Shown here one piece after another: positions 25,401 through 36,661 of a stretch of 64,000 nt of DNA. Every line of letters begins with the position of its first letter. Position 1 is the first letter of the stretch. A program made the translations under genes and the position numbers. Under the pieces are notes generated by a model that was not told the origin of the DNA, did no database searches, and worked only from the letters and a program-made list of their open reading frames with translations. Source of the stretch: Trichobilharzia szidati (Eukaryota; Platyhelminthes; Trematoda; Strigeidida; Schistosomatidae); the NCBI GenBank assembly GCA_944472155.2, contig OX235271.1, forward strand, positions 117,681,329-117,745,328, given 5' to 3'.

Positions 25401-28400
25401 TCAAACTCTCAAATGTTTTGTTAACTACTAGTTTTAAATCCTACTAATCTTCCGAGATGGATATTTTATAAATAGGAAAACATTTTTCCAATTTTAATGG
25501 TTCCTCTAAAACAAAATTTTCTATGACGCATAATTGATAATCATCACATTTATATGATGACACCTTTTCTAATAGAAAATGTCCAAGTAATTATGTGGTG
25601 ATAGAAATTCATTAAACTCAAGTCGATCAGCTAGATTAATTAGTTCATTTATTCTGCAAAACATTTTCATCAATAGAGAAGTAAATCAATATTTTAATTT
25701 ATGGTTCATAATGATATTTTTATTCCCAGAGAAAGCATGAACGAGAGATTATATATATATATATATATATATATATAATGGATTTTCTGTCACAACTTGT
25801 TTGCATTTATGGAAAGTAAGCAATTTGTGGAGACAATATGCACAAATTGTAGTTACAGTGTTGCGCTTTAATCCACTGGTTTTAAATCTTATCAAAAAAA
25901 GTTTACAACATAATCAATATGGAAAATGCAAACTAAAAGCTACAGGTTTGATATAAGTTTATAAGAATATTAAAATGATTTCTGATATCGAAAAACTCTT
26001 AGTAGTTATACATTTTTGTGTACATTGGATATTTCATTCGAAATTCTATATTTTGCAGTGTTTTTTATATCATATCAAGTAGAAATATTATTCCTGTTTG
26101 TACGCTAAAGTGTATACTGTGCTGGTGGTTCTGAATTTCTCAGAATGATAGAATTCAGACTAATCTCAAGCCTAGTAGACTAGAAGATGGTTACCAAGTA
26201 ACTAAGTTCACTTCACTAATAAGTAATTGCCCTCTAGGAATTGCTGTTTAAAAAGGAACTTTTTTATGGTGATAGCCTTCTGAAATTATAATTAAATTTA
26301 TTTTAGCTTGAAGACTCCATATCGCGACTTTGGTAGTGAAACAACAACTAAATATGAAATAAGTAAATATCGATAGCACTGTATGGCTTGATTGTTTCTA
26401 TCTTCACTTATCTAGCATTTACGGTAGTTTCATCTATTACATGATTTCATCATGACCTGATATCTGTTAGGAAACCATTGGAAAACCTGGGAATGCTGAT
26501 GGTTCTCTAACCGATGTCAGTTTATGATGAGAAACTGTAATTAATCAAATTTCCGCAAACAAACACTTGAGTTTGATCTATAGTATAAACTTAAACTTCT
26601 GAGTGAAATAACTAGATCTGATTGTTTTATTTAAAGGTTGGATTATTACCAGTGTAATAATTTCACCGGTAGATATGGGCGATAAACCAATAGGGAGAGA
26701 TAAAATCTAGGCGTATCTTTTATTCACCTTCAGCAGATGGAACTATTAATTGAATGAACTAATAAAATATTCGGTATCTGTAACTCAGTTGAATGAATTC
26801 TAGATAATTAGTTGATGTAAAACCTGAACTTTTGATAAATAACATGAAACGGTTTGAAACCAAAAATGTTTTTCTTTCAACAGCCAGTACATTAACAAGG
26901 CTGTTAAACAAAATACCGTTGACAAGTTTGTTGAAATTACTACACAGTAAGGTCTCATCTAACACCATAATTTTATATGCATATACATTCATTTTAGTGA
27001 TTTTAAAAGCACAATGATTGTGAAGTACAAACCATTAGAACTGAAAAAATACTGTCGACAATTCGTACACAAACAGAATGATAAAGCATAAATGTGAGAA
27101 AACTATCATTTCGAGTGAGACCCTTAACATTATAAAGATAGCGAACAAAGGTAACTCCTACTAGTCATTTATCAATTTAGTAGATATACATAAGTAGTAC
27201 GATAACGGATTGCTTTTTGCAAAATTGCAAAGTCCATTTGCATATTTTTTCAGTGGGGCTATGCATACAATATAACAGTTTCAAATCAATTTATTTTGAG
27301 TTATTTTTATGGTATTATTTTGTTGTGCCATAAAAATAAAGATTAGCTGACTTTTTATAAGACAGTATATCAGATGTAACTGTGGTAACCAGCGATAGAC
27401 CACCAGCATATGTTCAAGGGATTTAACTACATTAGATACCAGAATCACTCCAAAATAAACATGCTATTTGAACTAATTTTGTTAGATTTGTTGACGTTTA
27501 AAGTGACTTCCCATTTATTACTAATACGTTAGTAATCAAAGCGTAAATTACTTTATTTTTCTAATTTCATTCATTAGACAGTTTTAGTGTTGTTATCAAA
27601 ATGAACTTGGGAAACAAATGAAGCCTGCAACTTTTGTAATCTGATTTAAAATTCTCGAAGAATGCTTAAATAATAATGCATATTTAACTTACTTCAAAAC
27701 TAGTCCATTATGTGACAAAGGTGGTCTGGTGTTGCTATATCTTTGGAAAAAAATATTTATTAAACACAATTTCAGTCAGTTGACGTTTGTACACCCTTAC
27801 AATTCATATTAATTCTTAATATTATGTTAGAGGACACCAAAGTTAATGGATTTTCAACAAAATATCAGCACTCATTTTCGAACAAGTAAATTATTAGCAC
27901 TTTTGTTTTTACTGAGTTCTAAAATGGTTTGGTTAACAAAGACAGTCATGCAAAGTTCGGTAGTGAACTAACATACCTTATATTTAGCAAATTTAATCAT
28001 CAGTAGACTATATTTATATCAAATATTCATATTCATAAAATGACATTTAAAGATGTATAGGAAAAGATATATAGTTCCCTGCTTCAGATTATTTCATATG
28101 ACAAACATTTTTGAGATAAAAAATAAATGTAACACAAACTTCAAGTTCATTATTTTTTACGTAACTGTTGTCAAGGTGCACTTTAAAGTCTGCAGTTTGG
28201 TTTTAAGTAATTTGATTCGTGAGAATTCGACTCATATATGAGCTTCATCGACAACCAATATCAGCTAGAAGGCGGTTGAAAAGCAAGAAGCACTGAATAT
28301 CCATGCCATCTTATTTCTTAACTCTGGAAGATGAAACTAAGATCCCGTGATTTAGGGTTGTCCATAGTTCCCCAGATGATATCAGCTGAAGACCTAATTT

Positions 28401-28699
28401 CCATTTACAACTTCAACATAGAAAATATATCCCAAAGCCTGCTCAATTTTTGTTCTGATAAAAATTATTAACTTTTGAAAACTGCAATATTTGTTTTATT
28501 TACTTTTTTAGGGCTGAATAATTACGAAGAAGCTAGTCTGTTTATACAGCTAAAATTTGAAGCCCTGAACAGACAAACAACGAAGGAAATTTACACACAC
28601 TTTACATGTGCTACTGATACTACCAATATACAATTCGTATTTGACGCTGTTACTGACGTTATTATAAGGCGAAACTTAAAATCAGATGGATTGTTGTAA
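4298..28699 (+). CDS. Heterotrimeric G-protein alpha subunit, Gi/o type, 8 exons, 353 aa
   Basis: Join 4298-4415, 4452-4494, 4528-4669, 12032-12189, 16595-16723, 19327-19456, 23773-23926, 28512-28699. All introns are GT-AG and phases close exactly, giving 1062 nt (353 codons plus stop) against 354 for typical Gi. The product binds and hydrolyses GTP at the plasma membrane and couples seven-transmembrane receptors to effectors. Visible signatures: Gly2/Cys3 (myristoyl and palmitoyl sites), P-loop GAGESGKST at 40-48, arginine finger R178 in RTRVKTTG, switch II DVGGQ with Q204, NKRD at 269-272, and TCAT at 323-326. The numbering matches mammalian Gi up to exon 7, so the one-residue deletion lies in exon 8. 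The C-terminus is KSDGLL, so the usual Cys at -4 is Asp. Homology is strongest to Gi/Go; the exact subtype is uncertain. Introns 1-2 are 36 and 33 bp, intron 3 is 7.4 kb. LINE fragments sit in introns 4, 6 and 7. Confidence 0.93.
4452..4494 (+). CDS. G-alpha exon 2 (residues 40-53, P-loop)
   Basis: A 43-nt exon between two tiny introns (36 and 33 bp). It encodes [14 protein letters not shown], the phosphate-binding loop. The exon ends in phase 2 within Lys54. Confidence 0.93.
4528..4669 (+). CDS. G-alpha exon 3 (residues 54-101)
   Basis: Starts with [20 protein letters not shown] and continues [16 protein letters not shown], the first part of the helical domain. The donor is ATT|GTGAGT, phase 0. 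Confidence 0.92.
8231..8300 (+). repeat. Single copy of the hairpin/palindrome repeat family
   Basis: Contains ATTATGAACA, an 8-nt loop, TGTTC, then AAAACGTCATCCAGTAAATG, collinear with the right arm of the 17203-17614 palindrome. Downstream the words CACTGTGTGATATAT recur in the copy near 22390. Confidence 0.6.
8584..8700. repeat. Dispersed repeat, related to 15166-15290
   Basis: Shares the order GCATGCC-AATC, then TAGG-TGGAAA-GAGTTAGA, then CAGACTG/CAGTCTG-type words with 15166-15290, at similar spacing. Family not identified. Confidence 0.4.
9150..9320 (-). repeat. tRNA-derived SINE remnant
   Basis: On the minus strand TGGCAAGAGGTTAGG (A-box like) is followed about 30 nt later by GGAGTTCGATCCCC (a good B box), the internal RNA polymerase III promoter layout. 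The body does not fold into a complete tRNA. An unrelated tail follows (9240 down to about 9150). The most likely reading is a SINE head rather than a tRNA gene. Confidence 0.5.
12032..12189 (+). CDS. G-alpha exon 4 (residues 102-153)
   Basis: Encodes [20 protein letters not shown] through [15 protein letters not shown], the helical domain. It ends in phase 2 (TA|GTAAG), the codon being completed to Tyr154 by exon 5. Confidence 0.92.
12190..13189 (+). other. Intron 4, first part
   Basis: A+T-rich intronic sequence. Frames at 12390-12928 have no domain signature and look like chance. Confidence 0.6.
13190..14165 (-). pseudogene. Decayed RTE/SR2-like LINE, 3' part, in intron 4
   Basis: On the minus strand this aligns with the 3' half of the RTE element at 33268-36661. 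The segment begins around the IDF motif A region (14165) and runs through the RT thumb to the C-terminal domain and a short A/T-rich 3' end near 13190. Lesions break the frame many times, and it is more diverged than the other copies. Confidence 0.65.
14475..14550 (+). repeat. Short RTE/SR2-like RT fragment, + strand
   Basis: Encodes [12 protein letters not shown], matching [13 protein letters not shown] of the RTE copies. It is followed by a scrambled piece resembling the [10 protein letters not shown] region of 22946-22970. Only about 75 bp are recognisable. Confidence 0.45.
14551..16594 (+). other. Intron 4, last part
   Basis: Contains the dispersed repeat copy at 15166-15290 and otherwise A+T-rich sequence with no recognised gene. 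Confidence 0.6.
16595..16723 (+). CDS. G-alpha exon 5 (residues 154-196, arginine finger)
   Basis: The acceptor TTTAACAG at 16594 is followed by C, which completes Tyr154. It encodes [20 protein letters not shown], then [21 protein letters not shown]178 is the catalytic arginine and T181 binds Mg2+. The exon ends in phase 2 within Arg197. Confidence 0.93.
17203..17614. repeat. Long palindrome (inverted repeat, arms about 190 bp) in intron 5
   Basis: The arm 17203-17390 is the near-exact reverse complement of 17416-17614, with about 25 nt between. The right arm has an extra 11 bp from a small tandem duplication (TCAAGTGAAAA). Near each outer end lies the hairpin motif with GAAACGTC on one strand. 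The same units occur at 39087-39219 in the same head-to-head arrangement. The origin is likely a Penelope-associated or foldback repeat. Confidence 0.85.
17615..19326 (+). other. Rest of intron 5
   Basis: A+T-rich. It includes a short AT repeat near 17932-17946. The open frame at 18665-18976 shows no domain signature and is probably chance. Confidence 0.6.
19327..19456 (+). CDS. G-alpha exon 6 (residues 197-240, switch II)
   Basis: Encodes [20 protein letters not shown], with Q204, then [20 protein letters not shown]. The frame is also open upstream of the acceptor, but CACAG at 19326 with exon-5 phase fixes the start. Confidence 0.93.
19457..22559 (+). other. Intron 6, first part
   Basis: A+T-rich sequence without recognised genes. 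Near its right end (22391-22450) lies another copy of the hairpin repeat, followed by an (AT)n run. Confidence 0.6.
22385..22475 (+). repeat. Single copy of the hairpin/palindrome repeat family with AT run
   Basis: ATTATAAACA, an 8-nt loop, TGTTT, then TAAACGTCATTCAGTA is collinear with the copy at 8231-8300, including CTACTGTGTGGCATAT downstream. An AT microsatellite follows at about 22456-22472. Confidence 0.55.
22560..23272 (+). pseudogene. RTE/SR2-like LINE fragment, central RT region, in intron 6
   Basis: Aligns with 34960-35620 of the larger element: [20 protein letters not shown], then [16 protein letters not shown] and [17 protein letters not shown], then [16 protein letters not shown] and [18 protein letters not shown]. 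There are at least two frame changes (near 22750 and 22870). Similarity stops abruptly after LRKLFQHYG at about 23272. Both ends are truncated. Confidence 0.85.
23773..23926 (+). CDS. G-alpha exon 7 (residues 241-291, NKxD)
   Basis: Encodes [20 protein letters not shown], then [20 protein letters not shown] and [15 protein letters not shown] at 269-272 is the guanine-specificity motif. The exon ends in phase 1 within Gly292. Confidence 0.93.
24078..25256 (-). pseudogene. RTE/SR2-like LINE 3' half in intron 7
   Basis: Minus strand. The recognisable part runs from [19 protein letters not shown] through motif A (FVKTFDRV), GVRQDCLLS and FIGD to a C-terminal domain ending near the ATT-rich 3' tail at 24078. 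It is inactive. The catalytic (F/Y)ADD is FIGD, the RQG motif is RQD, and a TAG at 24783-24781 replaces a sense codon before the frame continues to 24253. The 5' end is abrupt at 25256. Confidence 0.85.
25257..28511 (+). other. Intron 7, last part
   Basis: A+T-rich. Contains an (AT)n microsatellite at 25750-25777. Degenerate stretches near 26455-26530 and 28255-28330 are weakly similar to the SINE tail at 55260-55350. No gene recognised. Confidence 0.55.
25750..25777. repeat. (AT)n microsatellite
   Basis: About 14 uninterrupted AT units. Confidence 0.9.
28512..28699 (+). CDS. G-alpha exon 8 (residues 292-353 and stop)
   Basis: Encodes [20 protein letters not shown], then [20 protein letters not shown] and ends [12 protein letters not shown] is the base-binding G5 loop. 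Gi and Go end in CGLF or CGLY; here Asp350 occupies the cysteine position. Confidence 0.93.
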
Positions 28700-31600
28700 T
28701 ACTGGCTGTATAAAAAATTGTGCACACTTGCAACTTGTGTGAAATTTGATTACTATGTATGATGTATTTCTTGATTTGTGTGTATAAATTTGTTTATAAC
28801 AAAAACTATGCAAACACTTCTTATGTAAAGATCGTCGCCATTGTTTACAACCTGTTTGGACTTTACTCATGTCTTCCTACAAGAAATATGACGCCTCAAT
28901 TCATGATTGTTTTTACTGTAAGAAAATGTCTGTTTTCATGAGAATGTGTTTAACTTCAATGAATTCTTTTAGCTTCATTTACCTCTGTTACCTAGATGAT
29001 TACATTTAATCCTGCTCATCCTTTTAAATTTGAAGTATACTGCGTAACTTTAATCTTGTATTCACATTTGTTTCTCATAAACGTCAGACTAAAGTTATTA
29101 ATCGTGATGCTGTTTCCATATTATCTTAACTATATAAAAATAAATTATTCCAATAACAACTACATTTTTTTTGTAGATATAGTGTTCATCAATTATATTT
29201 CTGATTCTCAGTACCCTATGAATAATATGATAGTATGAATTCAACTGTGCAACATCACAGCGTTCTTCACTGCTCAGTTATGTTACTACTGGGATTGTGT
29301 CCTGAGCAAACGCATGTGAGGTTGGCATGAACAATGGCAATGTTCGCTGGAAAATGATGCAAAATGTGGGCATATGTGTTAAAACTGGGAAAAATATGCC
29401 AATCCGACAATGATGAAGTTTACTTCAGAAAGTCTTGGTGCACCTAGTGTAGCTAAATGTTTTAATGTTATGTTGTCTTTCTTCAAATATTTTAAAACGT
29501 GCTCCTAATTTAAGGATATGAAATAATGCTTCAAACACCTTAGCAGTAAGGTAAAGCATTATCTATCAATGATTACAAACATCGATTATAACGAGGAAGA
29601 TAATAATCTATTTTAGTGATCTGGTATTGGATCTGTTTTGTAAATGTGAATCAATTAAAATCGGGTTGTTTAACAATCTTTGTTTGCACTTCACTAATTT
29701 TGCCTATTTTAATCTCAAGTAAATTAGCATTTGAATACTTACAGATACAGATGATGAAATGCTTTTAATGCCACCTGGAGGCGAATAAATATAGGAGGCA
29801 CTAGCAGTAAGTTAAATCAAACCCAAACGGTGGGCGTAGAAAAATGTCTGTTGAATCACTTATTTTACTGATTCATTGAGTTTTGTTTTTAGTGAATAAC
29901 TCACTGTTATCACTTTTGAAATGCGTCTTTTTGTGTATTTAGCTTTTTCCATTCTCCACCTTCCTCACAATTCTCGAGTAGATACGCAGACAACTTGCTT
30001 TTCATATAATAGCAGTGTGCACCTTGCTGAATTTCAAAGTCATATTTCCACTGTCTTGTTGATTACCAGGTAAGCTGTTTTGTCTCTTTTCTATCAATCA
30101 CATCTTGGTCCCTTTGTCACTGTATTGTTGGGAGGTATTGAGGCTAAAGACCTCAAAGGTTAAATTGATGAATTTGTTTAATTACGACAGACGCCTTGCT
30201 CTGAGACTCATTATTACTACTGTTTACTTACTGTTACTTTATCCACAAAACGCAAGTTCAGTTTAAGTGAACAGCACTCCTTATATGTTGATTTATACTA
30301 TTCCATAGGGAACGAATGTAAGCAAAAATTTGGATGGGGTTATTAAAAAGACTAACCTTTATAAGGAAAAGTTGTGTATTTGTGACATTTATTTCGAATA
30401 GTTGGATCGCAAATCTAACTGTGAAGACAGCTTAGGTAAAAATGAATTAATGAGAAGCCAGTCAAAATAAGAGAATATTGATGTTTTAGAGAGTAAGAGA
30501 GTGTAAGGAAGCTAATAACAAACAAGTTGTGGTACAACTTCTGGTAGTTTAGTCACACGAATGCTATGTTTAACAATGATCCATTTATTGTTACATGGAA
30601 AAGGGCTTACATCTAAGAATATCTATTGATTCCGCCAATTTCACCCTATCCATTAAATCTCTAATGCAATTTTAAGACTAATTATATATATGTTTATGAC
30701 AGATTATAATGGACGTTTGTCAACTGAGTCATCGAAATATAGAAATTCAACCGTTTTTCAAGAATAGAGAGTACATGTTACTGCACTCTTTCCTGTTCAT
30801 CTTAATTATTACTTTCTATGTATGTGTGTCTAGACACATTTGGAGGCATTCTATAGGAAGTGTTACGTAATCGTTTATAGAATTTAGGTGTTTGTAGAAA
30901 ATTCTGTCTTTTTAAAAATTGTTACTTTGACAACAAATTTATTCGTTGTTTCGAAACTACGTACTTGTTTCCCCACCTAAAGGTAAGTTAATGAATATGT
31001 CCTTTTAACTGAAAAGACCTTTAGTCAAAAAGTATGTTTAGTCTCATCTAACAGGTGTTTTTTAATTACAAAATAGAGCGTTAGTCATATGTGTGGAACT
31101 AAACTCAATTAATTGCAAGTTGTGTTCATGAAACCTCTTATTAGAATCTTATAATCTGCTGAGTTAATAAAACATTCCTTTTGGTATATCTACAAACATT
31201 TTAGGCGTAAATATGACTTCATAATATTGCAATGTTTTTCTAAAGTTTTGCCTATCACATGAAAATTGTGAGTGTTGAGAGTATAGTGTTAAAAGATGAA
31301 TTTATTTGAAAAAAATATGTAACCACCTGAGATACTCCAATGTCCAGGGTGATGGATTCCTCCGCCAATTTCAACATGTTTCTCTGGCCCTTTTTGTATT
31401 AAACGATTTATTTTACTTTTTCTTATCCAACTAGTATAACTCTAAAAAAACTGTGACAGTTTCCAGCAAACGATTTTTAGGATTTCATCATAAGCTGATA
31501 TCACAAATCTTTGAGTGGGGAAAAATAAATCGATTTGCCTATTTTAAAATGTGGATATTAAAAGAACTCGTTTAGTGTAGGACAGATCTGATCTAAGTTA

Positions 31601-33254
31601 GTGATTACTCTGGTATCGAAAACGTTCTATAAATTATTCATGAAATTGAACTTGCTTAATGCATATAGCAAATAGTCCTTTCGACCAATTGGCTAAATAT
31701 GCAAATCATAATAAAATTTTATATTTCTGGTACATTGTTGAGATATCTAACAAAATTGAGGAATAGGGAAAAACTATTAAGGATTAAATTATCATGAAAT
31801 ATATCGTCAAATCACCATACTTAGCTGATGTCAAATTTGAGAATCATGCCTTTCTGAATACATTGTATGCTAATCTACTCATGTATTTTATTCGTTTTCA
31901 TGCCTATACATATGCAGACAATGAGAATGAACTCATGGTGACGTAAGTAGCATACAAATAAAAAGACCTTCGAAAGGATCAAATTACTTCAGTGAAAACA
32001 TTTTCTGATTGTGTGAGTATTTGGAATCATATCGAATGCAAAATTGGGTGGAAAAACAACACCAAATAACACGTCTATTTTTGATAAGGATTGTTGTTCC
32101 TCAGATTCATTGATATTTTAACAAAACTAAAGTAACTAGTATTTTTTGAGTGATGTTGTATGTGAAAATATACACACATCCATCTATCACAATTGATGAG
32201 TAGCGTTAAACGGTTTATGAAGCCTAAACTAATCAGTTTTAGCTTGAAAATTGTGTGCCTAAGAAAGTGAAAGATAAAACTTCATGCAACATAAAACTAC
32301 ATTTCAAGTTGTACTACCTTAAGAACTAAGAGCTGGGAGTACATACGTGGAAGAAAATCAGCTTTGAATTCGCTGTTAATTGCGATGGAAGTGATATGTA
32401 AGAAGAGTCATATTTTCCAGTTTTCGAATCTGGTTGAAATCTGTTGGCTGATTTATGCAAATGCCTTAATACCAAGGTCTACCAGACTAAACTGTCTTCA
32501 TCAGATTGTCAAATGGTATTATAGCTTACATTTTTAAAATGTTGTTCGGTACCAGATTATCTGAAGCATCTGTTTAGAAACTGCATCAACCTGTTACTTA
32601 AGCCATGATTTACCAGAAACCTTTAGACTGAATTCGGAATTGTTCTCTACAGTTTGATCGAAATTTACGATTCTCTTTGAATCAAAATAAAACAGACAGC
32701 TCCCACCTACTTCTGATCAAAATACACCTGTTTTTTTTCTTAAAACAGTATGCTAACAAGTTATAGGAATTTAGTTTGTTACAAACAATACTAATATAGA
32801 GAATTTTCATGCAAATAATACATACTTGAGTACAAAATTTATAAACATTAGTGTTGTTCAGACGCAGAACATGTTTATTTATAGAGTCTTGTCTCATTTA
32901 ACAGAAATCATAATAAATCAGTACACCTTTTGAAAGGCAATGTACCATGATCAGACACGGTTAAAGATACATCAATAAGTGAATCGACGACATTAAACTC
33001 AAGGGTTCGATAAAGCCTACAAATTATAAAAATTAAGTTGATTCGTGTTTAAAACAGGAATCAGTCTTAAAATCAAATGATAACAAGTTTTATTTAAAAG
33101 TCGTTAGTAAAAATTACAAAAATTTAGGTGTTCTCTTAGGCTAGATTTATAAAGTCGTTCTGGATAAACTCCAAATATCGATCACTTTCAGTACAATGGT
33201 TCAATATTGTTAATCTTTTAAATTTAGTAAGTAAAATATTGAATAAATTATTAC
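28700..33254 (+). other. G-alpha 3' UTR and intergenic DNA
   Basis: A possible polyadenylation signal AATAAA lies at 29139-29144, 440 bp after the stop. Beyond that the stretch is A+T-rich with no recognised gene or element. A motif CCGCCAATTTCA occurs twice (near 30634 and 31362) without clear meaning. Confidence 0.5.
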
Positions 33255-33267
33255 TTACCTGATCGTT
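33255..33267 (+). repeat. Left target-site duplication of the RTE/SR2-like element
   Basis: TTACCTGATCGTT, repeated exactly at 36662-36674 on the other side of the element. Confidence 0.85.
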
Positions 33268-33723
33268 CCCGACCGATAGCTGCTACCTTGACGTGGTGGT
33301 CGGGCTTGCATATCACAATGACCCAACGAGCTACACTGGCTGGAACTTATGTTCCTGTAGGTCCTACCATGCCAGAAAGGTTGTTTGGATAGCGGTTAGA
33401 CAAAAAGCAGCTACCCAATCCAATTCTATGACTCAAACAAACTCAGAAAATATCATGCCGGATCGGTCGGGCCCGGATTAACAACGACCGCGCTTCCTGC
33501 TGCTGTGTCACAGGGCAGAAGTGATAAATATGCTGCTGAGACACACCAAAAACAGGCCGCGCGTGACCGGCCTCAAGCAGTTGTCCCCTGGGCTCTGCGG
33601 TCACGCAACACTAACCCTTTTTCTCTCCCCTTCTCAAGCGTGAGGCTAGCAACCCCACCCTGTAAACAAAGCTGCTACAGAAACTTCAGCACGAAAAGTC
33701 TCCTTGAGCCAAAGAAAAAGTCT

Positions 33724-34490
33724 GTGTGGGGACATGGAATGTCCACACCATGTACGAGATTGGCAAAGCTGCCCAGATTGCAAACGAAATGAAAAGATAC
33801 AGAATTCAAGTGTTGGGGATATGTGAAAGCAGATGGACCGGGAATGGACTCACCAAATTGTCAACGGGTGAGTCAGTGATCTACTCCGGTCACCCAGAGG
33901 ATAACCATATGCACACCGAGGGCGTGGCTATCATGATGTCACCAACGGCAACGAAGGCCCTGATGCAATGAGAGGTGATCTCGCCCAGGATAATGACCGC
34001 CAGATTCAACTCCAAAGGAAGGAAAGTGTCAATTATACAATGCTATGCACCGGCAAACAACGCAGACCTCGAAAAGAAAGAAGAATTCTACAGACAACTA
34101 CAGGCAACAATGGACAACACTCCAGTCGGCGACATTAAAATACTAATGGGAGACATGAACGCCGAACTGGGATCTGACAACACAGGAAGGGAGCTCATTA
34201 TGGGTAGAGAAGCTCTCGGAGAAGCGAACGAAAACGGAGAACTCTTCGCTGACTTCTGCGTCTTCAATGAACTAGGGATTGGTGGCAGCGTATACAAACA
34301 TAAGGATATCCACAAGGCTACATGGGTGTCACCAGATGGGAGAACCAGAAACCAAATTGACTTCATCTCAATCTCAAGGAAGTGGAGGCGCAGCCTACTG
34401 GACACAAAAATAAGAAGAGGAGCAGACGTTGAATCAGACCACTATTTCGTACAAGAGACAATCCAAATCAAACTAAAAGCTTTCAGATAG
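33724..34490 (+). pseudogene. AP-endonuclease domain of the RTE/SR2-like element
   Basis: The domain nicks the target DNA. Motifs in order: TWNVHTM (Asn), ICESRWTG (Glu), GDMNAELG (Asp/Asn), NQIDFISI, and SDHYFV (catalytic Asp-His). The frame starts with GTG where the copy at 48830 has ATG (IMGTWNV). A TGA after ALMQ interrupts it at 33969, and it ends at a frameshift near 34487 just before RPQAKFNTQKLKD. Confidence 0.85.
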
Positions 34491-36645
34491 ACCACAAGCC
34501 AAGTTCAATACTCAAAAACTGAAGGACCAGGACACAAAAGACATCTTTACTGCAAGCATAAAGGACAAAGCCGAGACACAAATCAACACTAGCGAAGAGG
34601 TCAGTGTCGAAAAGCATTGGAACAACTTGAAAACAGTGTGGAGTCAAACCTGCATGGAAGTTCTAGGCAGAAAGAAAAGACAGGACAAACAGTGGCTCAC
34701 TACGCACAATTGGAGACTGATAGAAGAGAGAGGGATGGTGAAACAAAAGATTATCCAGTGCACCGACGAGCAACAAAAACAGGATTTGAATGCAAACTAC
34801 AAGACACTGAACAAAAGAGTAAAGAAGAGTGCCAGGGAAGACAAAAGAAAGTATTATGAAGCCATGGCAAGTGAGGCAGAACAAGCTGCAGGTAAAGGAG
34901 ATCTCGCAACACTCTACCAAACAACTAGGTACCGATCGGGCAAACGTTTGACACAAATTAAGCCGGTGAAGGATGACAATGGAAAGTCAATCACCAAAGA
35001 AGTGGAGCAAAGGAAACACTGGGCTGAACACTTCAAAAGACTCCTAAATCGACCACCACCTACAACGCGCCCAACAATACCAACAACGGAGACAGAGCTA
35101 CCAGTGAACACCAACCCCCCGACGAAATCAGAAGTCCTGAAGGCAATCAAGATGCTAAAAGCTGGAAAAGCAGCAGGACCAGATGGAATCCCAGCAGAAG
35201 CATTGGAAACGGACCCAGAGACAACAGCGGACTTGATGACGCCACTACTGGAGAAGGTGTGGGAAGAAGGCAAAGTACCCGAGGATTGGAAGAAAGGATA
35301 CTTATTCAAACTACCAAAGAAAGGAGACTTAAGTCAATGCAAGAACTGGCGCGGAATTATGCTCCTGTCCATCCCAAGCAAAATACTAAGCCGCATCATC
35401 CTGGAGGGAATCAAACATGCCCTGGATGAAAAACTTCGACCGGAACAGGCTGGATTCAGGAGAAACAAGTCATGCATTGACCAGATCGCCACATTACGGA
35501 TCATCATTGAACAAAGTTTGGAATGGCAGTTACCTCTCTATCTCAACTTCATCGACTTTGAAAAGGCCTTCGACAGCGTCGATCGAGAGGTGATTTGGGA
35601 ACTACTACGCTACTATGGGGTGCCACCGACAATTATACATCTCATCCAACAGTTGTACGACCATCCTGCATGCCAAGTAATCCACAACGGGAAACTTACG
35701 GAACCCTTCGAAGTGAGGACAGGAGTAAGACAAGGCTGCCTACTATCGCCAATGATTTTCCTGATTGCAGTAGACTGGATAATGCGACAAACAGCGGGGA
35801 ATGAGGAAACAGGCATAAAATGGACTCACACAAAAAATTTGGAGGATCTGGATTTCGCCGATGATATATGTCTGATTTCCCACAAACTGGGAGATATGCA
35901 GGCGAAAAGCAACAAGTTAGCAGAAGAAGCATCAAAGATAGGACTTCAGATGAACATAGAGAAAACAGAGGTAATGAAGATTCCTGGACAAGAAAAACAA
36001 CAACAGACAACGATCAGCATAAATGGGAGGAACCTGAAAGAAACAGCCTCTTCTACCTACCTGGGAAGCATAGTCTCAGCTACAGGCGGAACTGACGAGG
36101 ATATCAAAGCAAGAATCGGAAAAGCAAGACAAGCTTTCACTACTCTCAAGCCTGTGTGGAGGTCAACAGCACTCAGCATCAAAAATAAGATCCGGATTTT
36201 CAACTCCAATGTGAAGTCAGTGCTACTATACGGATCAGAGACTTGCACTGCGCGTCATAAAGAGCATCTCAAACAAACTACAGACCTTCATTAACAGTTG
36301 TCTTCGCTCAATACTCAAATTCAGATGGCCAGAAAGGATCAGCAATAGAGATCTCTGGGAGCGAACCAACCAGGAACCGATTGTGAAACAAATAGGCAGG
36401 AAGGAATGGAGATGGATTGGCCATACTCTTAGGAAACCATCAAGTGACATCACTAGACAAGCCCTTGAGTGGAAACCGAAAGGGAAGTGGCGATTTGGTC
36501 GTCCAAGGGTGACTTGGAGGAGGTCATGTGAAGAGGAGATGAAAACGTGTGGGCAGACTTGGAGCCAGGTGAAGACTCTAGCAGAAAACAGAACGCAATG
36601 GAGACGCACGGCTGAAGCCCTATGTTCCTGTAGGAATTAAAGGAA
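34490..36645 (+). pseudogene. Reverse transcriptase and C-terminal domain of the RTE/SR2-like element
   Basis: A frame open to the stop at 36294 carries GKAAGPDGIPAEAL, then KKGDLSQCKNWRGIMLLS, QAGFRRNKSCIDQI, motif A IDFEKAFDSVDRE, motif B GVRQGCLLSPM and motif C LDFADDICL. The two catalytic aspartates are intact. After GSET a shift near 36245 moves the last domain to another frame: [13 protein letters not shown], then [19 protein letters not shown] and [16 protein letters not shown]. It ends at TAA near 36640. Confidence 0.87.
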
Positions 36646-36661
36646 ACAATAATAATAATAA

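Larger units (their letters stand above)
33268..36661 (+). mobile_element. RTE-clade (SR2-like) non-LTR retrotransposon, almost full length, defective
   Basis: About 3.4 kb bounded by a 13-bp target-site duplication. It has a G+C-richer 5' UTR of about 450 bp, one long endonuclease-plus-RT frame, a very short 3' UTR and an (AAT)n-type tail, the layout of RTE elements. The coding frame is broken three times: a TGA at 33969-33971 where the sister copy near 48585 has TGG (Trp), a +1 shift at about 34487, and a shift at about 36245 before the C-terminal domain. The matching TSDs and low decay argue for a fairly recent insertion by another copy's machinery. Confidence 0.88.
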
